Below the pieces are notes generated by a model. The model had not been told where the DNA came from and searched no databases. It saw nothing but the letters and a program-made list of their open reading frames with translations. Source: Branchiostoma floridae (lineage: Eukaryota > Chordata > Leptocardii > Amphioxiformes > Branchiostomatidae). Taken from it: a DNA stretch of 64,000 nucleotides. The position numbers were made by a program, and so were the translations under genes. Shown one piece after another: positions 50,851 through 63,800 of the stretch (positions are counted from its first letter, which is position 1; each line of letters opens with the position of its first letter). Where the stretch lies: contig NC_049980.1 of assembly GCF_000003815.2 (NCBI RefSeq), positions 16,734,958 to 16,798,957 on the forward strand, given 5' to 3'.

Positions 50851-51931
50851 GTAAGTTGTTCTGACTAAACACGTCAGACTTCTGATGTTTTACGAGCCCC
50901 AAGAAATTGGTTCACCCATTGGAAACTACTACAGAATGTCGCACACTTCTCATGTGGGTGTGAGAATGACAGATCATTGTGACAATATTTTAAAGTACTG
51001 CAGTACAACTTACGGCTTCCCTGTTTTACTTACTCACAGTCATGACAACGATATTTGTTCGTGACTTCCCCTCCCCTTGTGATTTTTACTGTTTAGTCCC
51101 TAAGCTTAAGTACTACTTTTATTTTGATATTTATCAAGATAGATAATATATTTATCAAGATGAATAAGCTCATTGAATTCACTCGAAAGTCATTGATATC
51201 TTTTTAACGTATAGTGATGAAGTCTTACATCCATTAGCCCTTATAGACGATACCTTTCTGTTATCAACAAACCTAGTATTGAAGTCATATGTGCACTGAT
51301 GGATACGAAGCAATAGTACAACTTTGAGGTCAGCATATCTTTAATAGGCATAGCTGTAGGGGCTTGTTCCATTGCTGTGGGTAATGTGCAATGATGTGTA
51401 CTTGATTAATATGACTTTTGGAATACATCCAAGACTTTTCTGTAGGACTGCCTCACTCTTAAGCTTTCCCACTCTACTGAGAACACTTCGTGCCGGTCTA
51501 GTTAGGTCATCGAGTGGCCGTCAATCACGTGAAGCACGCGTGTAAAATAACAACAGACCCACCAAATGTACCTGAAAGTGTCAGAATGCCCTTAGGTTGA
51601 ACATTCTTACGCACGTAGGTGTGGCTCCGTGGAGCAAAGTTCGCCGTGATAGTAAAATCATAAAGATCGCACTGTCCTTAGTTAAACCTACTGTCATTCA
51701 GCTTAACTCGAATGAGGGTGAAAATAATAGACGGATGATGTATCTATATGTAGAGGCATGCACGTACTAGTATACTACCCTTAACTATGCAATCAAGCAT
51801 TATCACAACTTGAGGACAACTTGAACGTCTTTTCTAGGTGGGAATGGGGGTAAACCTACAAGCAGTGAATCAGTGACAATACATGTATGTGTTCTCCAAT
51901 AATCAGAAAAGGTTTGTGTCTCGTCTGTCAG
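50851..51931 (+). other. Probable first intron of DUOXA (5' UTR intron)
   Basis: Bounded by GTAAGTTG at 50851 and TCTCGTCTGTCAG ending at 51931. No coding sequence is seen inside. It may hold regulatory sequence for the gene pair. Confidence 0.55.
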
Positions 51932-51932
51932 G

Positions 51933-54900
51933 ATGGGCCTGCTGGACGGATGGCCGCCATTTTACCCCGAGTTCAGGACAGGGACCCTGCTCGCCAGCGA
52001 GATCCTCCCTTACGTCATCGTGGTCCTGGTGGTGGGGCTCGCTTTTCTGGCCGTGGCGCCTGGAATTCGCGGGAAAACTGAGGTGAGAAGCAAAAGAACG
52101 CATTGTTTACATTTTACCTAGACGAAACTTTACGGAATTCAACTGGAAGCTGGTAAATAGAAGACGGGGTAGGGAAAAGTTTCAGGAGTTGAACAACAGA
52201 GGCGCCACTTTGTCGAGCCAGCCTATGTTTTAGCAAGTCTTAGACGAGGGGCGAAGCCATCGTTGATGTTGTCATGATTGCTGCATAAAGAAAGCTGTAC
52301 TTTGACCAAGGAGGTTAAAAATCATCCTCTGGTTTTTTAACCTCCTTGCTTTGACCAGCAACAAACGGGGCACTTTTCAATCACACACGCACCCGGGTGG
52401 CCGGTGAAAACATTAGTACACGAATGAATGAAAAATGTACTTGCAGAACTTAAGCTTGAATAGGCAACATCCCAACCCGTGAAGTAGATAAAGAAAAATT
52501 GCCCATCCAGTATGTGATTACTAGAAGTGGAAATGAGAACCCCTCATCAAAATAATGGAGCTGCTGAAGCTTACGGCAAGAATTCCGGTACTTAAACATC
52601 CAAAAACAATTCTCTCCTTTGTGATCTGCAGTGTACTTTGTTCACTAGAACGCCCTCATCTAAAAAGGTGCTATAATAACACATTCCAGAGCATTATTTA
52701 GTGATGAGGTTCTGGTGGGTACAGGTTGAAGTGGTATGTATTATGTGTCTACCTGTAACTCCACACAAGCCCCACATTGTCAATCATTCTTACTGCAGGG
52801 CATTTGTGAGGCCTCAATAGATTGGGCCGCCTACACGTTTTGACACGATATCTCAATGTTTCAAAGCATAATGGAGCAGTTAAACGTTAACTATTTGCTG
52901 GGTTATAGGTGGATTACCCTCTCTCTTTCTTTCTTTCTTTCTTTCTTTCTTTTTTCTTTCTTTTTTCTTTCTCTCTCTCTCTCTCTTTCTTTCTTTTTCT
53001 TTCCTTCCTTCCTTCCTTCATTCCTTTAGAGAGTTTACACAGGTTTACAAGGACTACATTTACAAATATATGTGTAAGCCCCAAAGAAAACCGCTCTTTA
53101 GGGCAGTTGGCAGACCCGAAGGGGCAATAAAGTTGAACATTAACGTTTGCAAGACAGGAAAGGAATTAATAATTCTAAATTGACGGCTGTTAAAGATTTC
53201 ATCAGACAAACTAAGGCGAGGTCACCCTACGCCGCCAGTTAAAAGCTAAATTGTTATTAAAATGCTTACATGGGCACTTACTCAATTAGAAACCGGACCA
53301 CGCTAGGCCGAATGTGACAGAACCGACCTATTACCAAGAAACTGTGTCAAAAGGGCCACCCACTGCCGTGGACAGAGAGGGCGTTTACCATAAAAAGTAG
53401 GCAGTTGCATCACCCTTGCCGCTTTAAGGGATGAAACAAACGATGAAAGCGACAATTCTTCAATAGATGAACGTACTCTGATAACTTAGGTACGTTTTGC
53501 CATGTAGGGGATGGTACAGAGGGATCAAATAAATCTGTCAGAACATATGCAGCATGTACTATTCAATACAAACTTGATGCGTTACACCATGAGGCGGTTT
53601 ACCGGGTATGTAGTACAAACAAACGATCGACCTCCACCGCAGTTATAGAAATACGTAGAGCGTGGAGTATCTTAAAGATTGTTATAAACGCCTGTCTCCA
53701 TACGACCATTTATAGCAGGTATATAAAGTTAGCGCCGATGGAGTAACCTCTGATGGACAATAAAGGTCCTAAAGGTCGTGCGATAATCCTTACTGGGTGT
53801 AACTTGCTGACAGAGGTGCGATAATGCGAATCATCAATCAACGACGAAAGATAGGAGGCGCAGATGAAACTGTAGACTCGGTACAACATTAGCGATTGGA
53901 CAGGTGCCTGAATGATAGAGGAGGGAAACCTGTAAACAAGCGCTGATGTGGACGTACGGGGAGTGGCAATATTAGGAGCACATTTAGGTCATTTAGATGC
54001 AAGTTGCAAGATGATAACTGCAGTTATCGCTGGTCCCGGTGGGAGAAAGTCCCCGATTTGTCAAAGCCTCGCGGCCTCTAGATGGCAGCGAGCCGATCAG
54101 GCATGGCAAGCGGCAAAAGGCGTGGGTCTCGCCCGCAGGCGGAAAAAACACCGTTGGCCACCAAATGTAGGGTTATAAAGATTGAGACGTGCACTCTATG
54201 TTTGCCTAGGCTGGGCTGGGCTGGGCTGGACAGATCTGGGAGCTGTTTCTTTTTTCAATCATAATCAGATACAGACGCGGGGTGGCCTGTCATAGGACCA
54301 CAGTCCTCTTGACCTTCCTGTTATTTCAGCTAAGACATCTTGCAACATCGAAATGTGTTCCTATATAATATATACAACATAATGATATAACATAAAAAAA
54401 ATACATAGGCTATGTAGGACAATGAAATATAAAAAAAAATGTCGGATTATTGAGCTGTCAGAGAGAAACAGTAGATTCACGCCCATACCAAAAAATGCAA
54501 ACTCTTGGCCAAAAGTATTGATACCTACATGTGATTTCTAGTCCAGCCCGAGAAATCATCCCTTACAGCTACGTATACAGTCTTTCTACCCTTTCGGAAT
54601 CTCCATTTATTGATCGAAGAACAATGGCATATCCTCTTTTTTTCTGACGAAATCATGCATATGCATTGACAACAAAGATACGTCTGAAGTGGACCTACTA
54701 TGTGCAGGTCTCATTTCTATATCTATTGTTAGTCCTTCACTGCGATAACTGATAGAGTATTTCTTCATTTAATCCCACAGAGACTGAGGTACTGCCTCCA
54801 AGTGATATTTGCTGTCCTTGTTGGCGGGATAATCATCAGTAAGTACGAAATCTTCATCTATTTTTTAAGACACAACTGCAGTCCAAGGAGAGATATTAAA

Positions 54901-57900
54901 TAAGCTGTTATTGGATCCGGATGACGATGTTTACTTTTGCGGGGAAGTGAAACAAGCCTGTTTGTTCAACTTTCTTGTGTATTATCGAAAGAAATTGTAT
55001 ATAGAAGAAGTCAGGTATGTCAACTATTAGTGATGTTATCAAGTTGTTCAAGCAAAAAAGACGAGAAGGCCTTGCAGCATTACGTACATGTCTATGCTTC
55101 TCTTAAATGATTGTAAAGCCGGCTGGGCAAAAATAGAGGCAAGAAAGGTAACAATGAATTTCAAACGTGAAGTTTGGTAAATATGATATCAAATGTAAAG
55201 AAATTCCTGAGTTAGAGTGGTGTTTACAGACAGAAAGACAGACTGGCAGGCAGACACATACTCCCATGTTTGAAACACGCGTGGCAACTGGTATTAAAGT
55301 CATGTAAGTTCAACGTAGCGCTGGGCGTCGACGCCCTTCTTCATCAGACATTTGCAATTGGTTAGGTTCTTTTGTGATGATGATATCGGAATACTGGAGG
55401 GGAAAAACAGAAGGAAATGGTCATGTGGAAAATGTGGCATCAGTATTGTCTGCGTATGGTCGACCCTAAGCTTGTTGACGAAGACATGATTCTTGATCAA
55501 GCTGAAAAAAAGATGTTTAAAAATATCATCCACATTTTCATATCTAACAATCCTACTATTGGATCCGGAGTATCAACACAATGGCACTGTGATGCCGACA
55601 GCGGCCAATATAAACTCATACAAAGTACAGCCTTAACACAGTCAATTACCTTTCTACCCGGACCATTGAAGGGCATTGGCCTTGAGTTACTTGAAAATCC
55701 GGTCCCTCAGCTATCCCACATAGATTTAGATTGACTCGTATGGGCATGCAGGCGGATCTCATAGATGATTATTACCTCCATGAAAAATGGAGGTATTGTT
55801 TTATGTGTCTGTACGGCTGTCTGTCTGTGTTTTCCGGAACCTCCTGACGGATATTTGGTAATTTGATAGGTGTTGGCAAGACGAAGGTCAATGCATGTCG
55901 ATTTGGCCCCCTTAGCGGCTTTCCTCTGTTCTACAGAAGAATTCTAATTTCTGTATCTTTTGTTTTGGTCTTGCTTGGGTTTTGAGTTTTTCTGGCAACT
56001 TGTTTCATGTTGGAATGTTTCGTTCAGCTTGCACATACGGACAGCACTGGGACATGGCATCGGTCAGTACCGTGACGGCGTACAAGGCACGTAGTGCCGC
56101 CCACATCCTCGCAGAGATCTCTGTCCAGATCGGGCTGAAGTCGTTCAACGTCACCATGACAGGTATCTGTTTACTCAGTATTTCAGTGCTTGCAGTAACT
56201 TTACTATAGTTTCAATTAGCGTCCGCGGTCACCACCATGGAACCAGATTGGACTTTTCTGCTATCACTGTAGCACTACAGTCTTTTTGTATTTCCTGAAA
56301 ATCTACTAATCAACTAAGAATCTGCATAGCAAATTGAGATATTTCACTCACAGGGTGATATCTGTCTTAACATTTGTGCCGAAGTTCAGATGAAGATTTG
56401 GGCAGTATTGTATGTCGACGTCCGTAGTTACATCCGACTGATTTTATCGGACACTCGAACTATCTACAACATCCATACTTCATCGGCTGATTTTACAATT
56501 CCGTATTGCGTCGTTTAAAACACTGCCATATTGAGTTCATTGAGATGTCCTTTAGCCATAGTTAATAGAACATAAACATATGCCTTAGTAGTTGTGAGTG
56601 CAGTCTGGATCTAAGCACGAAAAAACAGTATTTCGCCCAAGGTTCTCATGTCGAGATAGCGTAAATCGTAGAAGCATTCGTATGCCCCTGTCACACAATC
56701 GACGAGCTTCGGTCGTATATTCTGATCACCTGAAAATCTACCCATCACATTGGATTAGGCTCGTGGACCTGCGAACATCGGCCGATCAAGTGATCTCGTG
56801 ATAATTCGAAGACCACCGGGCGTACATATCAATGTTGAATTTGACATTTAGACCTCGACTCGTCGGCCGCTCGATTGTACTGCCGTGAAAGGGGCATTAC
56901 GACGGAACAACAGTTACCTGCAGAAAGGAGAAAGACATCAATTTTTTTCATCCTTCCTCACGAGGTGTGCCAGGTAACCAATCGAGTGAAAGACTCCAGT
57001 ACAGTGAGAGGTACACCCTGGACCTGCGGGAGTTCTCCCACGACCTGCACACGTCCCACATGGCAGGGGTGCCCTACCCGGTCATCAAGGTGGCGGAGGA
57101 CATGGCCCTCACCAAGCTGGCGGAGTACAGCGCCACCGGACACTACACCATGATGCTAATGTGGTAGGTCTCTGTAGAGTACGTGCTGATGGACGACATT
57201 GGCTTCCCTATGTAAAGGCTCTACCAGGCCTTTCATAAATAGGTTATGGATAGAATCAGGTTATGGATAGAATCAGACAAAAATAGAATGTATGACCAGG
57301 AGAGTCAATCCACTGGAATGAAACCGGCGTATGGTGGCCCGACTCTGCTGGCAGATAATTCTCCCTACAGTTGGTCAGGTAGAAATTACTTCATGTCTTA
57401 CGTCTTGTTTCTATGCGTCTTTCAATTACTAATGCGCTTGTTCTTGTGCTTTACTTGTAGACAAAAATCTGATTTGAAATTTACTCCACATAATCGGTAA
57501 CCTTCGCTACTAATCTCTGCACAGTGGTCGGGAGATCAAGAAAAGACGTTGACATTTTTCAGACCGGTTTTACTTTTACTTTGCCAGACCTCCCAGCTTC
57601 AAGTTTACCCCCATCGCGGTATGAGTTCGATTTCTCATTGTTCATAAGCTTTCTCCGAATTTTGGAAAGCAAAATTAAGCAGCTCGATTCATCCGCTCCA
57701 AAATCATTCAGAACCTTATATAGTTTAATCCATGGAAAATGTCCTGTCAACTTAGAACCGCGGCTTGGAGATAGGTGCCAACCATACCATTAACGTTATC
57801 AATACGATTTTGCTTTGTTTTCCAAACATGCAGGTTGTCCTTCTCCATGTGGGTGCTGACGGGGCTGCTGTTTTCCCTGGTGCGGAGGTACGGTGCGTAC

Positions 57901-60171
57901 TGTCTGCTCCTCACCGGCCTCACGCTCCTGCTGGCGGTCGTGCCCGTAGCGACCACTCGACTCGGGCCGGCACATGTCATCCATTTCCCGAACGCCACCT
58001 TGCGGTTCTCGCTGGAATGGTGCTTCTGGACAGCTCTAGTCACTGGTAAGTAGTGCGATTAAATCATGAACTCTTTATGCAATGATGATCCTGGTAATAC
58101 ACCCAGGGAAGCAATATATAGAGACGATTCAATCTCTACAAGGTCTACATACAACATGTATGTATATAAATGGATGGATGTGAGATGCAGAGATCACTTA
58201 GGAACTTTGTATATTATCTCCATGTCTTGTCACTCAGTGATTTTATTTGGTGAATCGGTGAGTATAAATGACCAGACCTTAAGCTTATGATAACATATAC
58301 ACTTCGCGGTGGGTCAATAGCCCTCAATTGTGTGGTACTGATCATCCAACACCACCTATAAATTACATATCCCTCTTCCATAAAGTTGTGTGATCATGCA
58401 TATTGTATCAACAGCGTAAACCCGACAATAAGTTCATGTTTAAAACCCCACACAGGCTGCGTGTGCACGTCTTCTGGTCTGGTCTTCTCGATCGTGGAGC
58501 TGAGCAAACACTCGCGAGATTTGGAATCCTCGCCGAACCAGGAGGAGGTGAAGGTCGACTGCGGGTCATCTGGGGTCACAAACCTTGCCTTTGAGACAGA
58601 CGATCTGTCGACGGGAGACATGGTACAGATATCTAGCTTTGCGTGCATTGATTTGGTTAGAGAATTTAAAACGTCCCATTCTTTGAAACCATAAGCGCAT
58701 TCTTTACTTCTTAATGAGTTCTTTGGATATAACGTTACTGCACCTAGCACCTATGAACGGAAAAAAAATAGATACAGTAACTTCTTTTCAAAAACAAACT
58801 TGCAAATCTTTAAGTCTTACCTTTTCTTTTATTTAACTTTACACACAGACCACTTCCAAAATCAAGGCAGGACTGGATTCGGTCGAAGAGAAACCGCAAC
58901 ACTGCACCGTGGACAAGAGGCCGTCACAGACGTTTATGGCGGGGAGGTAAGTTGGTCAGCACTTAGCAAGTTTGGGGGGCATGGCACGATTCACAGATGT
59001 TAACGCCAGTAGGCAGTAAAATCAAGCCAAATGTGCATCATCATCATATCTTATAATATGTACCCTTAAATTGTCCTTTTCATAATGGGGTATAAAACAG
59101 CATGTCTGTCTCTATATAACCTCTTTGACATAAGACAGTATGTTTGTGAGAAGTACTGTAAATGGATTTAAGTTCGCCGGGATTTAATTTCGCGGTAGCG
59201 GGAAAAATGACTTTTCGCGGTGGATTTAAGTTCGCGGTAACACCATAGACTACTATCTAAAACCATAATAGAAAAATGTTCGTGGTGGATTTAAGTTCGC
59301 GAAAACATTTCTGCATTTACAAATGTCAAGGTAAGAGGTATACTACAAAACGTTTTTAAAAAATCACCTGCACAACACATGTACCATTGGTTTTGGTATC
59401 CATTAAATCTCAGTTTATTTATCTATGCTGTATCTACCACCTCATCATTAGCAGCTGTGCTGAACTGAATAACATTTTACGATACAGCACGCTGGCGAGT
59501 AGCAGTGAGGTGGGCATTTACTTTTTGTTTGAAGTAAGACCATGTTGATTTGATTAAAACGATGACACTGTCTGAAAACCCTCAAACAAATGCGAGCATG
59601 CGAGCAAAAAGTTTGGCCAAAATTAAAAGTTACCATTATGTAATATAATAAAATAAATGTGATCAGGAAAGTTGAAAAACAAATGACAAAACAGTCGAGT
59701 ATGATGTACCAAACAAAATATTCTTCATTTTTGGTCTTTCACAGTCATGTTTTGCATTCCACAACTCAATATCCATCTTCCAATATTTTTTTGCAACTTT
59801 AAATACGGCATATATTTGCTAATTTGGAGCTGCTTTACAATTTAGTCTGGTCGAAAACATTACTTGGAAATGGATGATAATTGATGCGTGTGCAGTTCTC
59901 AACCAAATATGTTACCAAGTCAACATGGTTTAACATCTATCCAGGTATTATTCTAAAGAAGTGTTTGTCAGTGTGTGTGTCTCTCTCTCCATACCTGCTT
60001 TAGCATTTCAATATCTTTATTTTAATTGGCCTACCTTCCATGCATTGGAGTGCCTATAAATGCAACATGGGAGCTGGTGTTTCATATGTTACATTTGTCT
60101 GTAGTGACGTCTGCGGCCAGATTGAAGAGGAAGACACCGAGAAGGATGATGATGAAGATACCCAACTGTAA
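51933..60171 (+). CDS. DUOXA: Dual oxidase maturation factor
   Basis: Eight coding exons in phase: 51933-52082, 54781-54838, 56028-56162, 56974-57163, 57834-58045, 58456-58622, 58849-58946 and 60105-60171; 358 residues (human DUOXA1 343, DUOXA2 320). Family landmarks: an N-terminal PFYPEFRTGTLL motif, TM1 followed by APGIRGKTE (the conserved PGIRGK turn), TM2, a large extracellular loop with N-glycosylation sites N110-V-T and N116-Q-S, GHYTMMLMW before TM3, TM4 with N231-A-T after it, TM5, and a cytosolic tail ending in an acidic stretch. DUOXA is an ER membrane protein that complexes with DUOX and is required for its folding, export and activity. A read-through of exon 7 would stop at once (AGG TAA), giving an alternative tail. 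Confidence 0.95.
52307..52348. mobile_element. 42-bp fold-back element with 7-bp target duplication
   Basis: A 14-bp stem (CAAGGAGGTTAAAA / TTTTAACCTCCTTG) with a 14-base loop. Identical CTTTGAC copies flank it at 52300-52306 and 52349-52355 (8 bp if the ambiguous C is counted). In DUOXA intron 1 after the first coding exon. Same ends and flank length as the element at 14843. Confidence 0.65.
52918..53027. repeat. CTTT/CT microsatellite
   Basis: About 110 bp of CTTT tetramers with CT and CCTT variants in a DUOXA intron. Open frames through it are Phe/Ser/Leu runs and not genes. Confidence 0.92.
53550..53630 (+). repeat. Dispersed repeat, copy 2 (pair with 16945-17035)
   Basis: TTCAATACAAACTTGATG, TTACACCATGAGGC and GGTATGTAGTACAAACAAA match the order in the copy before ARL14EP exon 2. 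Non-coding interspersed repeat of unknown class in a DUOXA intron. Confidence 0.55.
55765..55960 (+). repeat. Dispersed repeat, second copy (related to 11724-11885)
   Basis: Starts with a hairpin, CCTCCAT...ATGGAGG, followed by TATTGTTTTATGTGTCTGT, TATTTGGTAATTTGATAGG and GGTGTTGGCAAGACGAAGG. Ordered motifs are shared with the copy at 11.7 kb. It lies just upstream of DUOXA exon 3. Confidence 0.55.
59150..59325. mobile_element. MITE-like element rich in TTCGCGGT motifs, DUOXA intron 7
   Basis: Repeated GGATTTAAGTTCGC and TTTCGCGGT units are enclosed by TACTGTAAATG on the left and CATTTCTGCATTTACA on the right, which form short inverted ends. This architecture is common in marine invertebrate genomes. 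Non-coding. Confidence 0.6.
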
Positions 60172-60712
60172 AAACACTTCACTTCCATCCTGAGTTAGCA
60201 GACATCCACAAGCAGTTTCCATCCCCATGCATGAGATACTTGAAATCAAATGTCGAGCTTAAGTGGGACTTCAAATTCAAAAGCAGTGCAGAATGTTTTG
60301 CAGATTTATCAAGTGTCTCTCTGCATATTCTACCTGTGTGAGTTCCAGGGGCAAAGTACCGTAAGCGACTTCAAAATCACACCAAAAGGCAGTTCTTGTT
60401 GACAGTTACATGTACATAATGCTTCTTAGGCTATAAAATACTGTTGCTGACTGTGGTGGGTTTGGAGTTGGTTAAACCCTCAATGAAATGTCTAGCAAAA
60501 ATGGACTTTGTGTCACAACCTAGTGCGTAACGTTAAACAAGAAACGTTTAACATGGAAACAAACACTGTCCCCATTATGTATTTGTACATTAACAGTGTA
60601 ATAAGCCCTTTTTACTGCTTTGCTACCTTATACAATTTGGACGGTTTAAAAAAAAAGACTTTAAGAGCTGTGATTTTCAGAGCTGTGTGTTTCTATGTAT
60701 GAAATGTCTTCC

Positions 60713-60718
60713 AATAAA
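60713..60718 (+). terminator. DUOXA polyadenylation signal
   Basis: AATAAA about 540 bp after the DUOXA stop codon, followed by a GT-rich stretch (AATGTGCTTGTAATT). Position and context fit the end of the DUOXA transcript. Confidence 0.65.
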
Positions 60719-60829
60719 ACTGTTCCAAATGTGCTTGTAATTCCTACAGGGTCTTTACAATAACATTTACCCTTTTTTCTTGTCACCATCCCACACAATT
60801 TGAACACAATACAACATGGGTCATTAAAA

Positions 60830-63800
60830 AAGGAAATGTAAATTTTTATTGACTTTTACAAGGGGTCAGTTATAGACAAAATCATGCACCCGGATTTGCC
60901 ATGTACGCAGTAGTTACAACAGACATGTTGCTTTGAACAGTACACATGGTACAATGGAGTGGCCCTGTATCAAAAATAACGGGACATGTAAGACCTCCCT
61001 TCACAACACCAGACCTGACTGGGGAATCAAAATGTGTAAGTCAGGAGCTTCTCACTAAATTTGGGCTATTCCATTGGCAACTGCATGGGGTGGTGGTAAG
61101 ATTGATGATCCCTTCTTCTCTCCTTTTCACATTAATCCTGTCCAATACATTCTTCAATGAAACATTTCTTCCATTTCAGAGATAAATCACACACATATTC
61201 CTTTAAATTTTCATAAAATCATGATAATTCTTTTCATTGACTGTACACCTCAGTACAGCAATGAAAGTTTCAGTTGTCTTCACACCCCTTTTGTTGAATG
61301 GGATAGCCCTTGGAATGACAAGCAGCACACTACAGCAAGCTCACTAGTAAATATTGTAGACAAGCTCCAAGACATTTCTTACATCTCACAGATGGCATCA
61401 AACCTGATTGGCTTCAAGTGGTAATTGAATTCCCCAATTCCTGTATGTTTACAAAAAAACTGTGTAGAAAAGAAAGACTATAATTTCTTTGTACTAATAT
61501 CATTTCATACCTTTTTGTGATAAATATTCATTTTTTGATACACATATCAAACATATAATTTTCAAATCTTTAAAAACTTTTCATACAATTTCCAAAAAAT
61601 AAGATGTAACCTTTAGTCCTCTATATATTGCCCACACCAATAGTTAAGAGAATAGAGAAATAAATAAAATGCATTTTTCTTTTTCTAGAATGGTGGTGCT
61701 GTTGTTGTCATTGTAAGAATTTGAAATGGCAATATAGCCATGAATACAGCCTTTCAGTTGACTGCCAATCTGGTTTGGTCACCACTGCTGAGCATCAAAG
61801 ACAGGGCAGGCCACTGATACAAAGTGGTCACAACTCAGCACAACAGAATAGAGGTACACATACACTGTCTACTCTGGACAATGACATTGAAAACAACAAA
61901 CTGTTCAAGCTTCACCAGGGGTAAACTGCATGTGTATCAGTTGTAAGCCCTATTTTGTTTTTGGAGGTGTTGAAATGAGCAAAGTTATTGCAGTCATAGT
62001 TATGCAACACAACCTATCATTTCTATACTGTAACCCCAAAGCAACATTTCATAGAAATTGTAGATGTCTAGAACTGGGAAAGGAAGTGTTGTATTGACTG
62101 TAGAGTAAAAGAGTGACATATTTCTTGACTGTCAACACTATAGAAGACTGCTGTCCAACCTTGGTACTGGTCACCACTGTTGGGACAACTGTGATATAAA
62201 CATTTTAGGTAACCTTTGCAGGTAGTTTGCTGCCTTGTTAATTTTTGTCATGGATCCTAGTTTGTGATAGTGTTTTCAATGTAACTTTTCTAACCTAGTA
62301 TCTTGTAAATTACAGAAAATATTTCCAGAGGTTGAGATGGAAAAACCACTTCTTCCTTCACCACTGGCTTGTGTTTACAATGCAGAATTTTTCTCAACAT
62401 GTGAGACAGAAACTTTGATTGCACTTGGTCTTGCAGGGGTCTTAAAAGGAATTTGCATCCAAGAAAATTTATCACTACAATTTGCATCATGCAATATGAT
62501 TGGAGACAAATAATGTGACAATTGACTAGCACTATACTGCGACATTATCCTGCCTTGCCATTTTCTTTTGTTGTGTGTACTTGAAATCAAAACTCAACAG
62601 TGGATTAGAAGGTTTAACAGGAATGGGCTCAAACACAACATGTTCAACACACATCCTTGGAAGACGTAGCCCTTTTTTGCTCTAAAAAGTATGGGATCAG
62701 TCAGCAAGGGTGACAACAGCCTTCCAAGGTCTGGACAAGTGTGACAAGGGTACAACACAAGAAGCATTGTACTACTAATAGACATGTACGTAACACAAGT
62801 AGCTGTCCAGTCTGCAACTGACAGCATACACTAGACATGTCAGCGGGTGGGTATGTCTACCGTCTTCTACAAACAGCTCATGTCAGCCGACACACTACAA
62901 ATTTTTTTTTTCTGTGTTAGATTTTTTTTAAATTGTTATTGTCTCATAGATTTTCTTTCCACAAAGGAACATATACAGCATTTTTTTGTTAATAGCTGCG
63001 AGGGAAGCAGATATGAGGGTAGAAAGCACTATAATACAATCTGATAGACCAGCCATGAACCTCACAGCTGATAAAACAATTAAGAGATTTTTTTTCTTGG
63101 ATATACAGCTACACTGCAAATCATAGGCATCAACATACATTCCTTCACAAGGAAATTGCTTTTTTTACCGTCTACTACATATTTACCGACAAAAACAAGT
63201 GTACATGTTAACCAAAGCCAGCTATATTACATGGCTAGCATCACGAGCTGTTGACAGAGCACCAAGCACTATTAGTACAATACAAAAAAATATACGTTAA
63301 GAGAATCCACTAGATAAGGTTTTGGTACATCTCCATCTAGCATTGTAAAAACTATGACAGCTAATATTTTCCTTGTTGGCGTTCTGTGCAGCTGACGTTA
63401 CTGTTGTTTTTGTCCTGAGCTGCCAAGTGTGAGTAGTACAAACTTCCTCCAAAATCAGCTAAAAATGACAAAGGAGAACCAATTGTTCGTCAACAGTCTC
63501 CTTTTACCTGCCTTCTGCACTCAGTGCCTGTTGTGGCCAGGACGGACATCCAAAATATCCTCACATATCAAAAATATACAACTTTGAACAATGACGTCTC
63601 CGGAAATCTCTCAAGATGCTTCCAAACCAATTTAACACAAGAAGAACCCAAGCCTTCAGTTAAGAAAATTTCTGACCAAACTTTCACCTTTGGTACATTT
63701 ACAGAAGTCAATGAAGATTTTTTTTCAAGTTGAAAGAACCATGAAGCTTTGAATTAAAAAAATAGAACATTTGTCAGTGACTTGTGCCATAGAATTCGCA

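Noticed and set aside
52909-53130. Phe/Ser/Leu-rich open frame
   Set aside because: Product of the CTTT microsatellite.
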